From an uncultured Steroidobacter sp. (GTDB taxonomy: Bacteria > Pseudomonadota > Gammaproteobacteria > Steroidobacterales > Steroidobacteraceae): a DNA stretch of 64,000 nucleotides. The DNA is taken from NCBI GenBank assembly GCA_937864115.1, contig CALMII010000004.1, positions 124,001-188,000 of the forward strand, read 5' to 3'. The notes beneath the pieces are model-generated. The model worked only from the letters and a program-made list of their open reading frames with translations. It ran no database searches and was not told the DNA's origin. Below, piece after piece: positions 17,671 through 26,194 of the stretch (within the stretch, counting starts at the first letter, position 1; each line of letters starts with the position of its first letter). The position numbers were made by a program, and so were the translations under genes.

Positions 17671-19362
17671 CTATCCGCCCGTCATGAAGAACGATGCAAT
17701 CCTGGGCGTAAGGACGATAAATTGTTCAGGCAAATGGTCTTGCCCTGGCCGGGCTCGTTGAATGCGCCGCCCACTGCCCTTTCCTGAAACGAGAAGACCC
17801 TGGGCTTCACAATCCTGGAGAAAGTCTTGCGGCCGCTCTGTGAACGGCTCGATTCCGTCCGGATACGCAAGTGCGACGCCTTCGGAGTGTTTGAACACGA
17901 CTTTGAACGCGGGATCATTTCGTGTTTTGAGCGCCACGGAACGCAGTGTCTTGCCGGCCTCTCCATAGCGTCCCAGCGCTGACAGATCCGATGCCGCGAG
18001 CTGAGATTCCGCGGGCGTGTGTGCTCTGCCGACTTCGGCGGTACTTACGTTCGTTCGCTCGACGGCAGGCACTACGTCCTGATCCTCGGTTTCCAGCGCG
18101 CCCGCTTGTGTGGTGTCCGCGGGTCGCCTCTCCGGATGCTTGCCCGAAGGGGACAGCAGATCCTGCTGAACACTGACCACCTCAGCGGACCCAGCGCTCG
18201 AGGGTACTTCGAGCGGCTCGACACCGCTGAGATCCAATCCGATGAGTTCAGGGTCGGCGAGTCGAACGACCTCGAGTCCGCTTTTTGGTATGCCGCGCGC
18301 GTCCGGGGTGATCTTGTAGTAGTGCTTGAGGCCACGAGTGGTGTGTGGGTTCGGCACGAGAATGCCGTTCGAAGTCAGCAGCTCCGCGAGCGTATCCACG
18401 TCAGAGGGGACGCCAGTCACACCCAGCGCTCGCAGCCGTACTTGGAGGTCGGTCGCTGCCGTCTTCCACGCGAGGTACGTACCGCTCGTCATGTGCCACA
18501 CACGACCGTTGGGATCGTTCAATGTCCACTTCTCGCGGACTAGACCTCGAAGCGCCTCGAGAATGCGATGGTGAATCTGGACGCCTGAGACGGTGTCGGC
18601 CTGCGTTGTGCCCTTCTGCGAAAGATCCTGGTCGATGGCCGCTTGGTACGCCGCGTCGACGAGCTCGCCAAATCGACCATGCTTCTGTCCCGCGAGAACA
18701 CCGAGAATCATCTCGACTACGTGATCTCCCGCGGACTGCAGATAGGTGAGACCCGATGCCGTGATGATGCGAGAGGCGATCCAAATCCCTGCCTCCTCCA
18801 CCGGACGGGCGTCGCCCTTGTCGCGCCATTGGACATTGAGCTTCGAGGTGTTTGTCCGCTTCATCCATCCCCACAGAGGTTCGCCAAATGGATCCCACAC
18901 CTCGCCCGTTTCCGTCGCCACGACTTTCGCATTCACTGCGGCTCGGCCGAGCGGTCGGCACAATCCGGCCACGAACGTCGCATATCGCCACACCCGATCG
19001 CGCCCCCGGTTGTGGATGTCGGTGCTGATGGGACCGGAGAGAAACTTCCCATCTGCGCGTCGATAAGCGAGGCAGGCGGTCTCGATTGCGAATCGAAGTA
19101 GTCCGCCCGTTTCCGAGTGATTCTCGTTGCGCGACGCTGGGACGAGATGAACGTACTCGGCGGCCTGGAGGACGAGCGCCTGGATGAGACGATCGAAATC
19201 ATCCCGCGCGTAACCACTCTCGAGCCGCACCGCCGTCAACCGCTGTCGGTGGCGCAGAAGGAGCTGACGTGGCTCTATGTTCAACTGCGCACGCTCTTCG
19301 TCGACTTCCGGAGTCAGCGGAAATCGCTTGGTGCTTTGTGTTCCGAAAAAGCTTCTAAACAT
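17671..19362 (-). CDS. traI: TraI, MOBH-type relaxase homologue with altered catalytic motifs
   Basis: 563 aa from the ATG at 19362 (MFRSFFG, a typical MOBH start). The N-terminal TraI_2/MOBH domain is recognisable from YVHLVPAS at 70-77, GGLLRFAIE at 86-94 and the GEVWDPFGEPLWGWMK stretch. A TraI_2 C-terminal winged domain ends the protein (EQFIVLTPRIASFF). Family members carry a YHH...GGLL.H triad and an LHD motif as metal ligands. Here these read ENH...GGLLRF and GLCRPLG (133-139), so most of the expected His/Asp ligands are missing. The gene is the first of the traI-traD unit, and a motif shared with traL lies 69 bp upstream. Confidence 0.85.
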   Translation of the reverse strand: MFRSFFGTQSTKRFPLTPEVDEERAQLNIEPRQLLLRHRQRLTAVRLESGYARDDFDRLIQALVLQAAEYVHLVPASRNENHSETGGLLRFAIETACLAYRRADGKFLSGPISTDIHNRGRDRVWRYATFVAGLCRPLGRAAVNAKVVATETGEVWDPFGEPLWGWMKRTNTSKLNVQWRDKGDARPVEEAGIWIASRIITASGLTYLQSAGDHVVEMILGVLAGQKHGRFGELVDAAYQAAIDQDLSQKGTTQADTVSGVQIHHRILEALRGLVREKWTLNDPNGRVWHMTSGTYLAWKTAATDLQVRLRALGVTGVPSDVDTLAELLTSNGILVPNPHTTRGLKHYYKITPDARGIPKSGLEVVRLADPELIGLDLSGVEPLEVPSSAGSAEVVSVQQDLLSPSGKHPERRPADTTQAGALETEDQDVVPAVERTNVSTAEVGRAHTPAESQLAASDLSALGRYGEAGKTLRSVALKTRNDPAFKVVFKHSEGVALAYPDGIEPFTERPQDFLQDCEAQGLLVSGKGSGRRIQRARPGQDHLPEQFIVLTPRIASFFMTGG

Positions 19363-19431
19363 TGCGACACCATTCGCCCACGCCAGGGAGTGGAGGCAAT
19401 GTAGCGATGGACAGTGCACGCGTTCGTGCGC

Positions 19432-19448
19432 AAGCGTGCTTTCAAGGC
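19432..19448 (-). promoter_or_regulatory. Candidate activator site upstream of traI
   Basis: AAGCGTGCTTTCAAGGC on the given strand matches 15 of 17 bases of the site upstream of traL (14410-14426), at nearly the same distance from the start codon. A possible -10 (TACATT on the minus strand, 19398-19403) lies about 28 bp downstream. It also overlaps the N-terminal coding shadow of the divergent gene, not its likely coding part. Binding by the FlhDC-like activators is inference. Confidence 0.45.
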
Positions 19449-19524
19449 CATGCGAGATGCGCCGAGGTGTCACGGCCACACTTCACCATCGGGGCGTAGA
19501 TGGGTATTTGCTACGAGGTCGCCG

Positions 19525-20034
19525 ATGAAACGTTTTTCAGCATTGGTGCTTGCGTTAGGTTGCAGTTCTTGCGCGAACCAACCTTCAAATGACTTGGCAT
19601 CTTCGGATGCATCCTTGGCCCGTAGCGCGCAGGCCGGAGCGCCCATTGGGCTCGCGCGCGTGAACTTCCAGCCGGGTGTCGCCATCATCGAATCTTCGGT
19701 GGAACACGTCCTGTATCCCGGCAATGAGATCAAACGTCCGGCACAGTCCAAGGCTACAAAACAGCGCCGCGCCGCTGAGCTGCCGATCAAGCCGGTCTTA
19801 TCTCCACAGCCCGCCCCCGAGCGTGTTGTGCCGATCGCCGCTCAGCGAAGCGCCACGATGCAGCTCGATCTGCGTGCGTCGCCTGCGAGCGAGGAAGAGT
19901 TGCGTGGCGCGTGGCTCAGACACTGCAAGGACTCACCCGAGATGACGTCGCGCGACTGGGAGATCGTAACGACGACGATCATGCCTTCGGACATCGCCGA
20001 GTATTGGGATAAGCACTGCACAGAAGGCAGCTGA
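19525..20034 (+). CDS. Predicted lipoprotein, function unknown
   Basis: 169 aa from the ATG at 19525, with a GAGGTC ribosome site. The N-terminus MKRFSALVLALGCSSCANQ is a lipoprotein-type signal. A low-complexity Ala/Pro/Lys region follows, and the C-terminal part is helical, with REL-type charged residues and two Cys (WLRHCKDSPEM and YWDKHC). It is transcribed divergently from traI. No family recognised. The location beside the transfer genes suggests an envelope role, perhaps entry exclusion, but nothing in the sequence proves it. Confidence 0.65.
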   Translation: MKRFSALVLALGCSSCANQPSNDLASSDASLARSAQAGAPIGLARVNFQPGVAIIESSVEHVLYPGNEIKRPAQSKATKQRRAAELPIKPVLSPQPAPERVVPIAAQRSATMQLDLRASPASEEELRGAWLRHCKDSPEMTSRDWEIVTTTIMPSDIAEYWDKHCTEGS

Positions 20035-20168
20035 CGCGGCGAGATTCCCGAGTAGTACTCTGGTTGTCGTGCAGGTGACCCCGAAGGAGCGACTGTACGA
20101 GAACGGTAGAGTCCGCCGCGCTCGACGACGCTTCTAACGGTCAAGCGCGTTGTGTGTCCAGACCACCG

Positions 20169-20834
20169 CTACGCTTCCGCAATTTCGTTCCGAGCCATTG
20201 CTGGATTGTGCCCGACAAGCGGTGACCGCATTCGGGTGGAGCGTACGACGAGGCTCTGGTTCGAGCGACGAACGCGGCGCTTCTGCGGGGCGCACTCATC
20301 GCAGTAGCGGCGCCCGCGAGCGATCGTTGCATCGCTCAAGCGCAAGTATGTGCCGCAACCTAAGCAAAACACGCGACCCACCGTGTAACAGACTGGACAT
20401 ACGGTGCGTTCGCTGAGGATGAGGTACGGCAAGCGACATTGTCCGCAATTTCGATGGGCGACCTCCCCTTTCTGGTAAAGCTGCACGAGGTTGTAGCAAT
20501 GCTGCAGACCGAGGACGCCCGGTTGGCACGCGGATTCGCGATAGGCATCGTAGGCGGCGAGCAATCGTTGACCTGGCGTATAGCTCGATGGTTGAAGCTC
20601 GTACGCCTGCAACAGCAAGCGGCCGTGCACCAGCCGGTGCGGATCCTGCTGAAACCAGATGCGCGAGTCATTTGCGCGGCCCGTCGTACCACCATGTCCG
20701 CGCACAATCTGTCGAACAAAGCGCGCTCCAAACCCCGTGAGCTCGGTAATCAGTGTCGTACCGGCTCCGCGTCTTGCAAGCTCGATGGATAGGACGACAT
20801 CCTGCGCACTGCACGCCAACGCTCTCTTCAGCAT
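20169..20834 (-). CDS. FlhC-like transcriptional activator (SetC analogue)
   Basis: 221 aa. The N-terminal helical DNA-binding part (ARRGAGTTLITELTGFGARFVRQI) resembles FlhC. The C-terminal part holds zinc-ligand cysteines: NCGQC near residue 129 and CPVC, then a second set FCLGC and CDEC. FlhC has one four-Cys site, so this protein appears to have two zinc ribbons. The gene follows an FlhD-like gene, as in flhDC and as in setDC of SXT, where SetCD activate transfer genes. It probably forms a heteromer with the FlhD-like protein and activates tra promoters. A basic tail ends the protein. Confidence 0.8.
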   Translation of the reverse strand: MLKRALACSAQDVVLSIELARRGAGTTLITELTGFGARFVRQIVRGHGGTTGRANDSRIWFQQDPHRLVHGRLLLQAYELQPSSYTPGQRLLAAYDAYRESACQPGVLGLQHCYNLVQLYQKGEVAHRNCGQCRLPYLILSERTVCPVCYTVGRVFCLGCGTYLRLSDATIARGRRYCDECAPQKRRVRRSNQSLVVRSTRMRSPLVGHNPAMARNEIAEA

Positions 20835-20896
20835 GTGAATCCCCTTGTTCTTGAAGTGATCGGCGCCGTCAGATCGGTCGCCGGATAAGTTCTGAG

Positions 20897-21460
20897 CTAC
20901 GCCTCCAAGCCGACAGTCATGATTGCAGTCTGCTGCGAGATCCGAGTAGCGCGCGGGCCTTCGCAGCGCGCACCGATCATCAATCGATCCCAGATCAGCG
21001 GTTGCAGCGGTGCACGCAGTTTCAGCAGCGCAGTGGAGCGATCTGCTAGAGCGTACAGATCGCGTACACCGTATCGGGAGAGATCATCGACCGCGTGACG
21101 CGAAAGACCGAACTGCATTTGCGGAATCGTGAGATCGAGCCGAGCCATGCCCCAGACGACCTCGAGCACGAATCGTGTGAGCGCGCGCAGATCCTCAGGG
21201 AGGTCGACCGTCTTTCGATCAGGAGGCCAGTCGTGAGGGTGTCGAGTGAACAACTCCTCCGCCGCATCAGAGAGTACGACGAGCGGCATTCGACACTTGA
21301 TAGCCGTTGCCCGGCCTTCCTCAGTCGAGTTTCGGATCTTGTTTGCGACGGCATCACTTGCGCCCAGCAGTCGCAACACTCGGCAGCTCAGCTCGGCGTT
21401 CAACGCGAGGCGAAAGAACTCACGATTGATGGTGATGAGGTCATTGACGTTGGCTTCCAT
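20897..21460 (-). CDS. FlhD-like transcriptional activator (SetD analogue)
   Basis: 187 aa. The N-terminus (INREFFRLALNAELSCRVLRLLG) matches the FlhD pattern of a helical domain followed by a loop and a binding segment. The protein is longer than E. coli FlhD (about 116 aa), with an extra helical C-terminal domain of unknown role. It is immediately upstream of the FlhC-like gene and downstream of the transglycosylase gene, in one minus-strand unit. AGGAGA precedes the ATG. Together with the FlhC-like product it is the best candidate master regulator of transfer. Confidence 0.75.
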   Translation of the reverse strand: MEANVNDLITINREFFRLALNAELSCRVLRLLGASDAVANKIRNSTEEGRATAIKCRMPLVVLSDAAEELFTRHPHDWPPDRKTVDLPEDLRALTRFVLEVVWGMARLDLTIPQMQFGLSRHAVDDLSRYGVRDLYALADRSTALLKLRAPLQPLIWDRLMIGARCEGPRATRISQQTAIMTVGLEA

Positions 21461-21471
21461 GTCCGCGTCTC

Positions 21472-22137
21472 CTAAAGCGCAAGTGCGAGCTTCACAGAGC
21501 TCAGGCTATCGAGCTCCCTTCGTATTGTGAGAACCGCGGCCGCATACGGGATACCGTTCTCGATCTTCGCGCTGTGATAGCGCGCGATGGCGATGCGCAC
21601 GTCGCCCCCGAATTGATCGAGGTTTTCGCGAAGGATCTCCGCGGCCACATCGATGTTCTCCGTCGGGTCGAGCAGATCGACCGGATTGCTGACGCGATGA
21701 CCATTCCAGTGCCAGCTAATCTGCATCAGCCCGACATCGATGTTCCTGATACCTTGCGCGATGAGTTCGGTGAGCTTCGCCGCGGCTTGCTCGCACGTAT
21801 CGAAGTACATCGAGCCCACGCTCGGCGAATGGAGTGTCCAAGGCCACGGCCTGACCTGACCGTCTGGGAAATGTCGCCGGCTCTCCTGAAGCGCGATCGC
21901 GTACAGATCAAGAGCGTCGACGTTGAATCGAGTTGCAGAAACCATCCATGGAGATAGGGAGGCTTCCTGTTCCTTCGGGTGGGCGCATGAGGCGGGAGGT
22001 TTCGAAACAACCTTGGGCGGGTCATCGATCAGGTTTCGGGACGCTGTGACGACGACTTCCTCGATCGCTGCTGCTTCGGTGACCCAATACGCCGCGAGAA
22101 CGGCGAAAAGCCCGGTTGCCAGGTATGCCAGTTTCAT
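21472..22137 (-). CDS. VirB1-like lytic transglycosylase
   Basis: 221 aa from the ATG at 22137 (GGGAGA ribosome site). A signal peptide (LAYLATGLFAVLAAYWVTEAAA) is followed by an SLT-type domain. It has YAIALQESRRHF with the catalytic Glu, then NIDVGLMQISWHWNGHRV, and a third conserved block ending in ARYHS. Such enzymes cut peptidoglycan locally so that the secretion channel can be inserted. It is the first gene of the unit containing the FlhDC-like regulators. Confidence 0.88.
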   Translation of the reverse strand: MKLAYLATGLFAVLAAYWVTEAAAIEEVVVTASRNLIDDPPKVVSKPPASCAHPKEQEASLSPWMVSATRFNVDALDLYAIALQESRRHFPDGQVRPWPWTLHSPSVGSMYFDTCEQAAAKLTELIAQGIRNIDVGLMQISWHWNGHRVSNPVDLLDPTENIDVAAEILRENLDQFGGDVRIAIARYHSAKIENGIPYAAAVLTIRRELDSLSSVKLALAL

Positions 22138-22483
22138 CTCCCTCACCCCATGGCCACGACCAGTCACCTGTCCGGGCCAGATTCACGATTGGTGTATCCC
22201 GGAAACCCGGGGTGTTAACGGCGGGATGCGGACGGGACGACAAACGGGACCGTCCTGACCGTCGCTGCGTGTGGAACATAGTGCGAATCCCGTGCGCTTG
22301 CAATACGTGAACTGCTTCATAGCGGATTGCTGTACATCTGTGGTCGCTTCCACCGCGTAGTTGAGCGTGCGGTCGGGGCGAAATTCGCCGGTTTTCGGTC
22401 GCGACGGAGGGGAACGTGGCCGGGAACATCCCGTCTAGCCGAATCGCACCATGTTGGGACGTGACGCTCTCCCCTTTTCACAT
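22138..22483. other. Gene-free divergent intergenic region with inverted repeats
   Basis: About 345 bp between the transglycosylase gene and the response-regulator gene. It holds CCCGG/CCGGG arms near 22198-22212 and an inverted repeat GGACGG...CCGTCC (22230-22255) with two ACGGGAC direct copies inside. No coding frame is convincing. It probably carries promoters and operators for both directions; an origin of transfer is possible but I see no recognisable nick site. Confidence 0.4.
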
Positions 22484-22513
22484 TTGACACTGGCAAAATC
22501 GCGCAACTCATAA
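22484..22513 (+). promoter_or_regulatory. Candidate sigma-70 promoter for the response-regulator gene
   Basis: TTGACA at 22484-22489 is a perfect -35 box. TCATAA at 22508-22513, with 18 bp spacing, is a weak -10 box. The likely start codon lies at 22551. Confidence 0.5.
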
Positions 22514-22550
22514 ACACAAGACGAAATTCTCGATGGCGCAAGAAGGGCAC

Positions 22551-23180
22551 ATGGCTCAGATCGTGGTGTTTGACCCTCACGTCGCCGTTCGCGCGGGGCT
22601 GCGCGTCCTGCTTGGGGGACCCGACATTCAGATCGTTGCCGAGGCGGGATCACAGGACGAGCTTTTCGGGACTATCACCGCCGGTTCCCAACGCGCCTAC
22701 GTCCTTGGATTCAGCGTATCGGCGGTTCCGGAATGCGTCGCGATGACCGAGGCGGTGCTTCAGCGGGACGGGGATGCGCAGATCCTGGTGTATGCCACGT
22801 ACGAGGCGCCGGAATTGGTGTCTGAGATCTACGAGGCGGGAGCGAAGGGGTACGTGCTCAAGACTGCGGAGCCCGAAGTGCTACGCAGCGGCGTCCTGCG
22901 GGTCGCTGAGGGCGAGCATTACTTCATGCCCGGCATGGCCGACCAGATCGCCCTGTATCACACGACGGGTATCACCCAGCAGCATCCACGAACGTTGCTC
23001 AGCCCTGAGGAACTGAAGATCTTCATCATGCTGGCCAACAAGATGCCGATCCCGGATATCGCGGGTTCGCTCTCGATCAGCGAAAAATCCGTTCGGAATC
23101 GGGCAGTGACGATTCGTCACAAGCTCAGCATCAGCCGGGAGAACTTCACGAAGCACGCTCGCTATCACAAGTTGATTTAG
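22551..23180 (+). CDS. LuxR/FixJ-type response regulator lacking the phospho-acceptor Asp
   Basis: 209 aa from the ATG at 22551, which has an AAGAAGG ribosome site; an in-frame ATG at 22533 has none. The receiver-like domain (residues 1-125) keeps VFDPHVAVRAGL and the conserved Lys in GYVLKTAEPEVL. At the phosphorylation site, normally LLDxxMP, it reads YVLGFSVSAVP without Asp. The C-terminal LuxR HTH is clear (LSPEELKIFIMLANKM, then IPDIAGSLSISEKSVRNR). It is therefore probably a phosphorylation-independent regulator. No kinase gene is adjacent. Its 3' end overlaps the convergent KfrA-like gene by 4 bp. Confidence 0.82.
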   Translation: MAQIVVFDPHVAVRAGLRVLLGGPDIQIVAEAGSQDELFGTITAGSQRAYVLGFSVSAVPECVAMTEAVLQRDGDAQILVYATYEAPELVSEIYEAGAKGYVLKTAEPEVLRSGVLRVAEGEHYFMPGMADQIALYHTTGITQQHPRTLLSPEELKIFIMLANKMPIPDIAGSLSISEKSVRNRAVTIRHKLSISRENFTKHARYHKLI

Positions 23181-23725
23181 CTTCCCTCCTCCACGTTGGG
23201 TCGCGGCTCGGTTTCGGAGAGCCGAGCTCGCAGCTCGGCGTTCTCGCACTGAGCGGCATGTAGTTCTCGTTTAGCGGCTAGATAGACGTCGGGGTGCACG
23301 CCCCGCGGACGAAGCGCTTCGCGCGCCTTGAGTTCTTGGCGCAGATCGTAGATCTGACCGAGATACATATCCTGGTGTGCCAGCTCGCGATGCTCGGCAA
23401 GTTCGGCGCGCTCCCTCATGGCGACGAGCTCGCGCTCAAGTTCTCCGATTTTCTGGTCTTTGCGTTCCACCACAGCTTGCAGCTCTCTGGCGCGCTCAGC
23501 CCAGACGATGTCAGCCTGCGCTGGCCCAGGGGCCGCACCGGGCCGAGCCCTGACTCGATTCAGCGCGGCGCGAATCCGCTCGTTAGTGCCCGCGTGACCC
23601 ACACGCGCACGCAGCGCCTTGGCAACATCACGAACACCGGGGATGCCGTCGGCCCAGCGCGCCTCAGTCGCGAACAGCGACGCGATTGCGCTTTCGATTT
23701 GCTCATCCGAGACCCATTGCCGCAT
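23177..23725 (-). CDS. KfrA-like DNA-binding coiled-coil protein
   Basis: 182 aa. Residues about 5-60 form a helix-turn-helix-like region (VSDEQIESAIASLF, then GIPGVRDVAKALRARVG). Residues about 75-175 are a long charged coiled coil (RELQAVVERKDQKIGELERE). This layout matches KfrA-type plasmid proteins, which bind DNA and assist partition or nucleoid-like organisation. The location next to parAB and repA supports that role. The assignment is by architecture, not by close sequence match. Confidence 0.65.
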   Translation of the reverse strand: MRQWVSDEQIESAIASLFATEARWADGIPGVRDVAKALRARVGHAGTNERIRAALNRVRARPGAAPGPAQADIVWAERARELQAVVERKDQKIGELERELVAMRERAELAEHRELAHQDMYLGQIYDLRQELKAREALRPRGVHPDVYLAAKRELHAAQCENAELRARLSETEPRPNVEEGS

Positions 23726-23887
23726 TTGCGAACATGCTCCGACTCGCAGGTGGGAGCATTATCCGTAACGACTCGTAACAAGCAACGCCTAAGGCGCATG
23801 ACGCAGGCTCGAACCCTTGGCAGCCGCCTTCAGACGGCATCGATTCAAGCCTAAAACGTTGATTTTATTATGAGAAATCTTTCCGGA

Positions 23888-23909
23888 TGTTCCACGCCAA
23901 TGTTCCACG
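23888..23909 (+). repeat. Candidate parS: two direct copies of TGTTCCACG
   Basis: TGTTCCACG occurs at 23888-23896 and 23901-23909, starts 13 bp apart. Each is half of the classical parS palindrome core (TGTTCCACGTGGAACA-type), but here the halves are in direct orientation. The pair lies about 85 bp beyond the 3' end of parB, a usual position for a plasmid centromere. The surrounding 23726-23993 gap is otherwise gene-free. Confidence 0.4.
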
Positions 23910-23993
23910 GCGCAAGCGGGAGACGGCCCGGGCAGTTTTCCGCTTTTTCTTTTCAAAACAGCGAGTTAACTCGGTTTCGTCACGAAACCACCG

Positions 23994-25007
23994 CTACGCC
24001 TGCGTGAGGGTATCGACTATCTCCTTGACCGTCGCCAGCACATCCTCTCGGTTCTCAGGCGTGATGCCATTGGGAAATGCCAAGGTCACCTTCCCTTTCG
24101 TATTTCGGGTTACGAACGCCCTGCCCTGCTTGCCGACGTTGAAATCCTTCTTCAGTGCCGTGCTCAGGCTGGAGCGCTGGGGCGCCGCTATCAGCAGCTT
24201 CAGTCGCGCGGACGCGCGCTTGTCCTTGTGGGATCCCGACCGTCCCATCTGCTCCGCAGCCTTGATCACGATGCCACGGGTAGATTCCTGCTCGATCAAC
24301 GAGGCGACCTTCGCCGCGTCCTCCACCGGAATCTCGCGCACGTCCGGGAAGAGCTTCCGTATCGCCCCCACATCCATGATGCCGGCGGCGCGCACCATCT
24401 TCGAAACTTGCGCTGGAGACCGCCGAATCGACTTCGCCAACTCCTCCTGGTTCGGGAACACCTTCTCCTTCAGGTGCCTCGCATAGGACATCGCAGACTC
24501 CATCGGCGATAGCCCTTGCCGGTCATGATTCTCAATATGCATCCGGACCGCTGCCTCGCGATCCGAAATCTCGGCGACCTCGATCTTGAGGGGGATCCCC
24601 AACGTCTCGCACGCGTATCGCCGACGCCCGCCAATGACGATCTCATAGTCGAAGTTCGGATCTCCCTTGAGCTTCCGCGCCAGCGCTGGATCCTTCTGTC
24701 CGTCTTGCCGGATCGATTCGATCACGTCACCGCATGACTCCGGCGTGTACCAGATCGGATCCCGGTCGTGATACGGCCAGAGCTTGCAGCGCTTCGCGTC
24801 GACACTCAGCACCGCCCGACGTTCGGCCATCGGAACCGGACTGCCGCGCAGGGCCATCTGCGACGCGGCAAAATGGGCCTTCGCCTCCGTTCCGCCAGCG
24901 GTCGGTCCGCCGGTTGAGGTGGTCGTCGGCTTCTCTTCCGACTTGCCGTCGCCCTCTTTCGCATAATCAAGAAGCGACTTGCCTCCAAACAATTTGCTGC
25001 CGGCCAT
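23994..25007 (-). CDS. parB: ParB partition protein
   Basis: 337 aa with the ParB/Spo0J pattern. The N-terminal ParB box has IVIGGRRRYACETLGIPLK, and ENHDRQGLSPMESAMSYARH follows. The HTH region is QEELAKSIRRSPAQVSKMVR, and a C-terminal dimerisation part ends the protein. ParB binds parS and loads onto DNA for segregation with ParA. Its ATG overlaps the stop of parA (TAATG), so the two are co-translated. Confidence 0.94.
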   Translation of the reverse strand: MAGSKLFGGKSLLDYAKEGDGKSEEKPTTTSTGGPTAGGTEAKAHFAASQMALRGSPVPMAERRAVLSVDAKRCKLWPYHDRDPIWYTPESCGDVIESIRQDGQKDPALARKLKGDPNFDYEIVIGGRRRYACETLGIPLKIEVAEISDREAAVRMHIENHDRQGLSPMESAMSYARHLKEKVFPNQEELAKSIRRSPAQVSKMVRAAGIMDVGAIRKLFPDVREIPVEDAAKVASLIEQESTRGIVIKAAEQMGRSGSHKDKRASARLKLLIAAPQRSSLSTALKKDFNVGKQGRAFVTRNTKGKVTLAFPNGITPENREDVLATVKEIVDTLTQA

Positions 25008-26176
25008 TACGCTATCCCCTTCTGTAGTAGATCAGCCTGTTTCGAAGGCCACTCCTGCTTGATGGCGATCTCGACTTCCTCGAGCACGCTCTCGATCATT
25101 TGCAACGATTCCCGCGGCGGCTTCTCTTCCTCGAACGGCGTGCGGAACATGATCGCCCCGTTCATCACGTCGCGGTTGTGCATGAACACCCGCTCGAATG
25201 GTACGTCGCCCATCTTCTCCTTCATGAGATCCTTGAACTCCTTGTGGGACTTGTACTGTCGGTTAAAGAGCGTGCACAGGATGTGAATCCAGCGAATCTG
25301 ATGATCCGGAGCAATGTCTGCGATGTAGCCTCGGATCATCTTCATGAACTGCACGGTCGAGGCAAAGTCGTACATCTTCGGCGGCGCCGAGACCAGGAGC
25401 GCATCCGCAGCAATCAGGACGCTGAGCGCAATCATGCCGTTCGAGGGTGGGCTGTCGATGAGGATGACATCGTAGTTCTGGGCGACTTCCTGGATTCCAT
25501 TTCGGAGCTCCTTCAGGAATTCACGAACGCCTTCCGGCCCCTGACGCGCGAGGTGCACGATGATGCCGATCTCCGCCTCCGACAACGCGAGGCAGGCCGG
25601 GATCAGGTGTATGTTCGGCCAATGCGTCGTGCGGATCAGCTGCTGCAGCGTGTTCACGTGACCCGACAGGTACGCCAGAATGGTGTCGGTGTCCGTGAGA
25701 TCGCGGTCCGGCAGATACCCGAACATCGATGTGGTCGTCGCCTGGTGATCGGCATCGATCACGAGCACTCGATACCCCTTCAGGGCCAGGTAGTGCGCGA
25801 GGTGAATGCAGGTCGTCGTCTTTCCAGCGCCGCCCTTGAAGTTTTGCGATGCGATGGTGATGGGCGGATCGGTCTCCGGGTTGCGCCAAGGCAGCGTGCC
25901 GAAGCGCTCCCTGAACGCTTGGATGTGCTCCATCGTGTAACCTACGCGGCGACCGTTTGCTGGATTGCGCGCCAGCTCAATTCCGAGTTCCGTCTCGTAG
26001 CGAGCGAGTGTGGTACGGTCTTTCCCGACCATTACGGCGGCTTCGGCGGGTGAGAACAGACGCCGCAGCGTCTTGCGCTCGTCAGGCGAAAAGCCTCGCC
26101 GGACCATCGAAGCAAGGAAGTCTTCGCACCGCGCGATGACATCGTCCAGCTTGTCTAATGCACTCACTGTAGGCAC
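25007..26176 (-). CDS. parA: ParA partition ATPase
   Basis: 389 aa from a GTG at 26176 with an AGGAG ribosome site six bases away; the frame is open further upstream, but that part would overlap repA. The N-terminus carries a MerR-like HTH (LFSPAEAAVMVGKDRTTLARY), marking a type Ia ParA that can autoregulate. The Walker-type ATPase has the deviant P-loop FKGGAGKTTT, then VLVIDADHQATTT and VILIDSPPS. It segregates plasmid copies with ParB. A long palindrome at 26195-26231, just upstream, is the likely operator. Confidence 0.95.
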   Translation of the reverse strand: MPTVSALDKLDDVIARCEDFLASMVRRGFSPDERKTLRRLFSPAEAAVMVGKDRTTLARYETELGIELARNPANGRRVGYTMEHIQAFRERFGTLPWRNPETDPPITIASQNFKGGAGKTTTCIHLAHYLALKGYRVLVIDADHQATTTSMFGYLPDRDLTDTDTILAYLSGHVNTLQQLIRTTHWPNIHLIPACLALSEAEIGIIVHLARQGPEGVREFLKELRNGIQEVAQNYDVILIDSPPSNGMIALSVLIAADALLVSAPPKMYDFASTVQFMKMIRGYIADIAPDHQIRWIHILCTLFNRQYKSHKEFKDLMKEKMGDVPFERVFMHNRDVMNGAIMFRTPFEEEKPPRESLQMIESVLEEVEIAIKQEWPSKQADLLQKGIA

Positions 26177-26194
26177 AATGCGCTCCTGTTGTTT

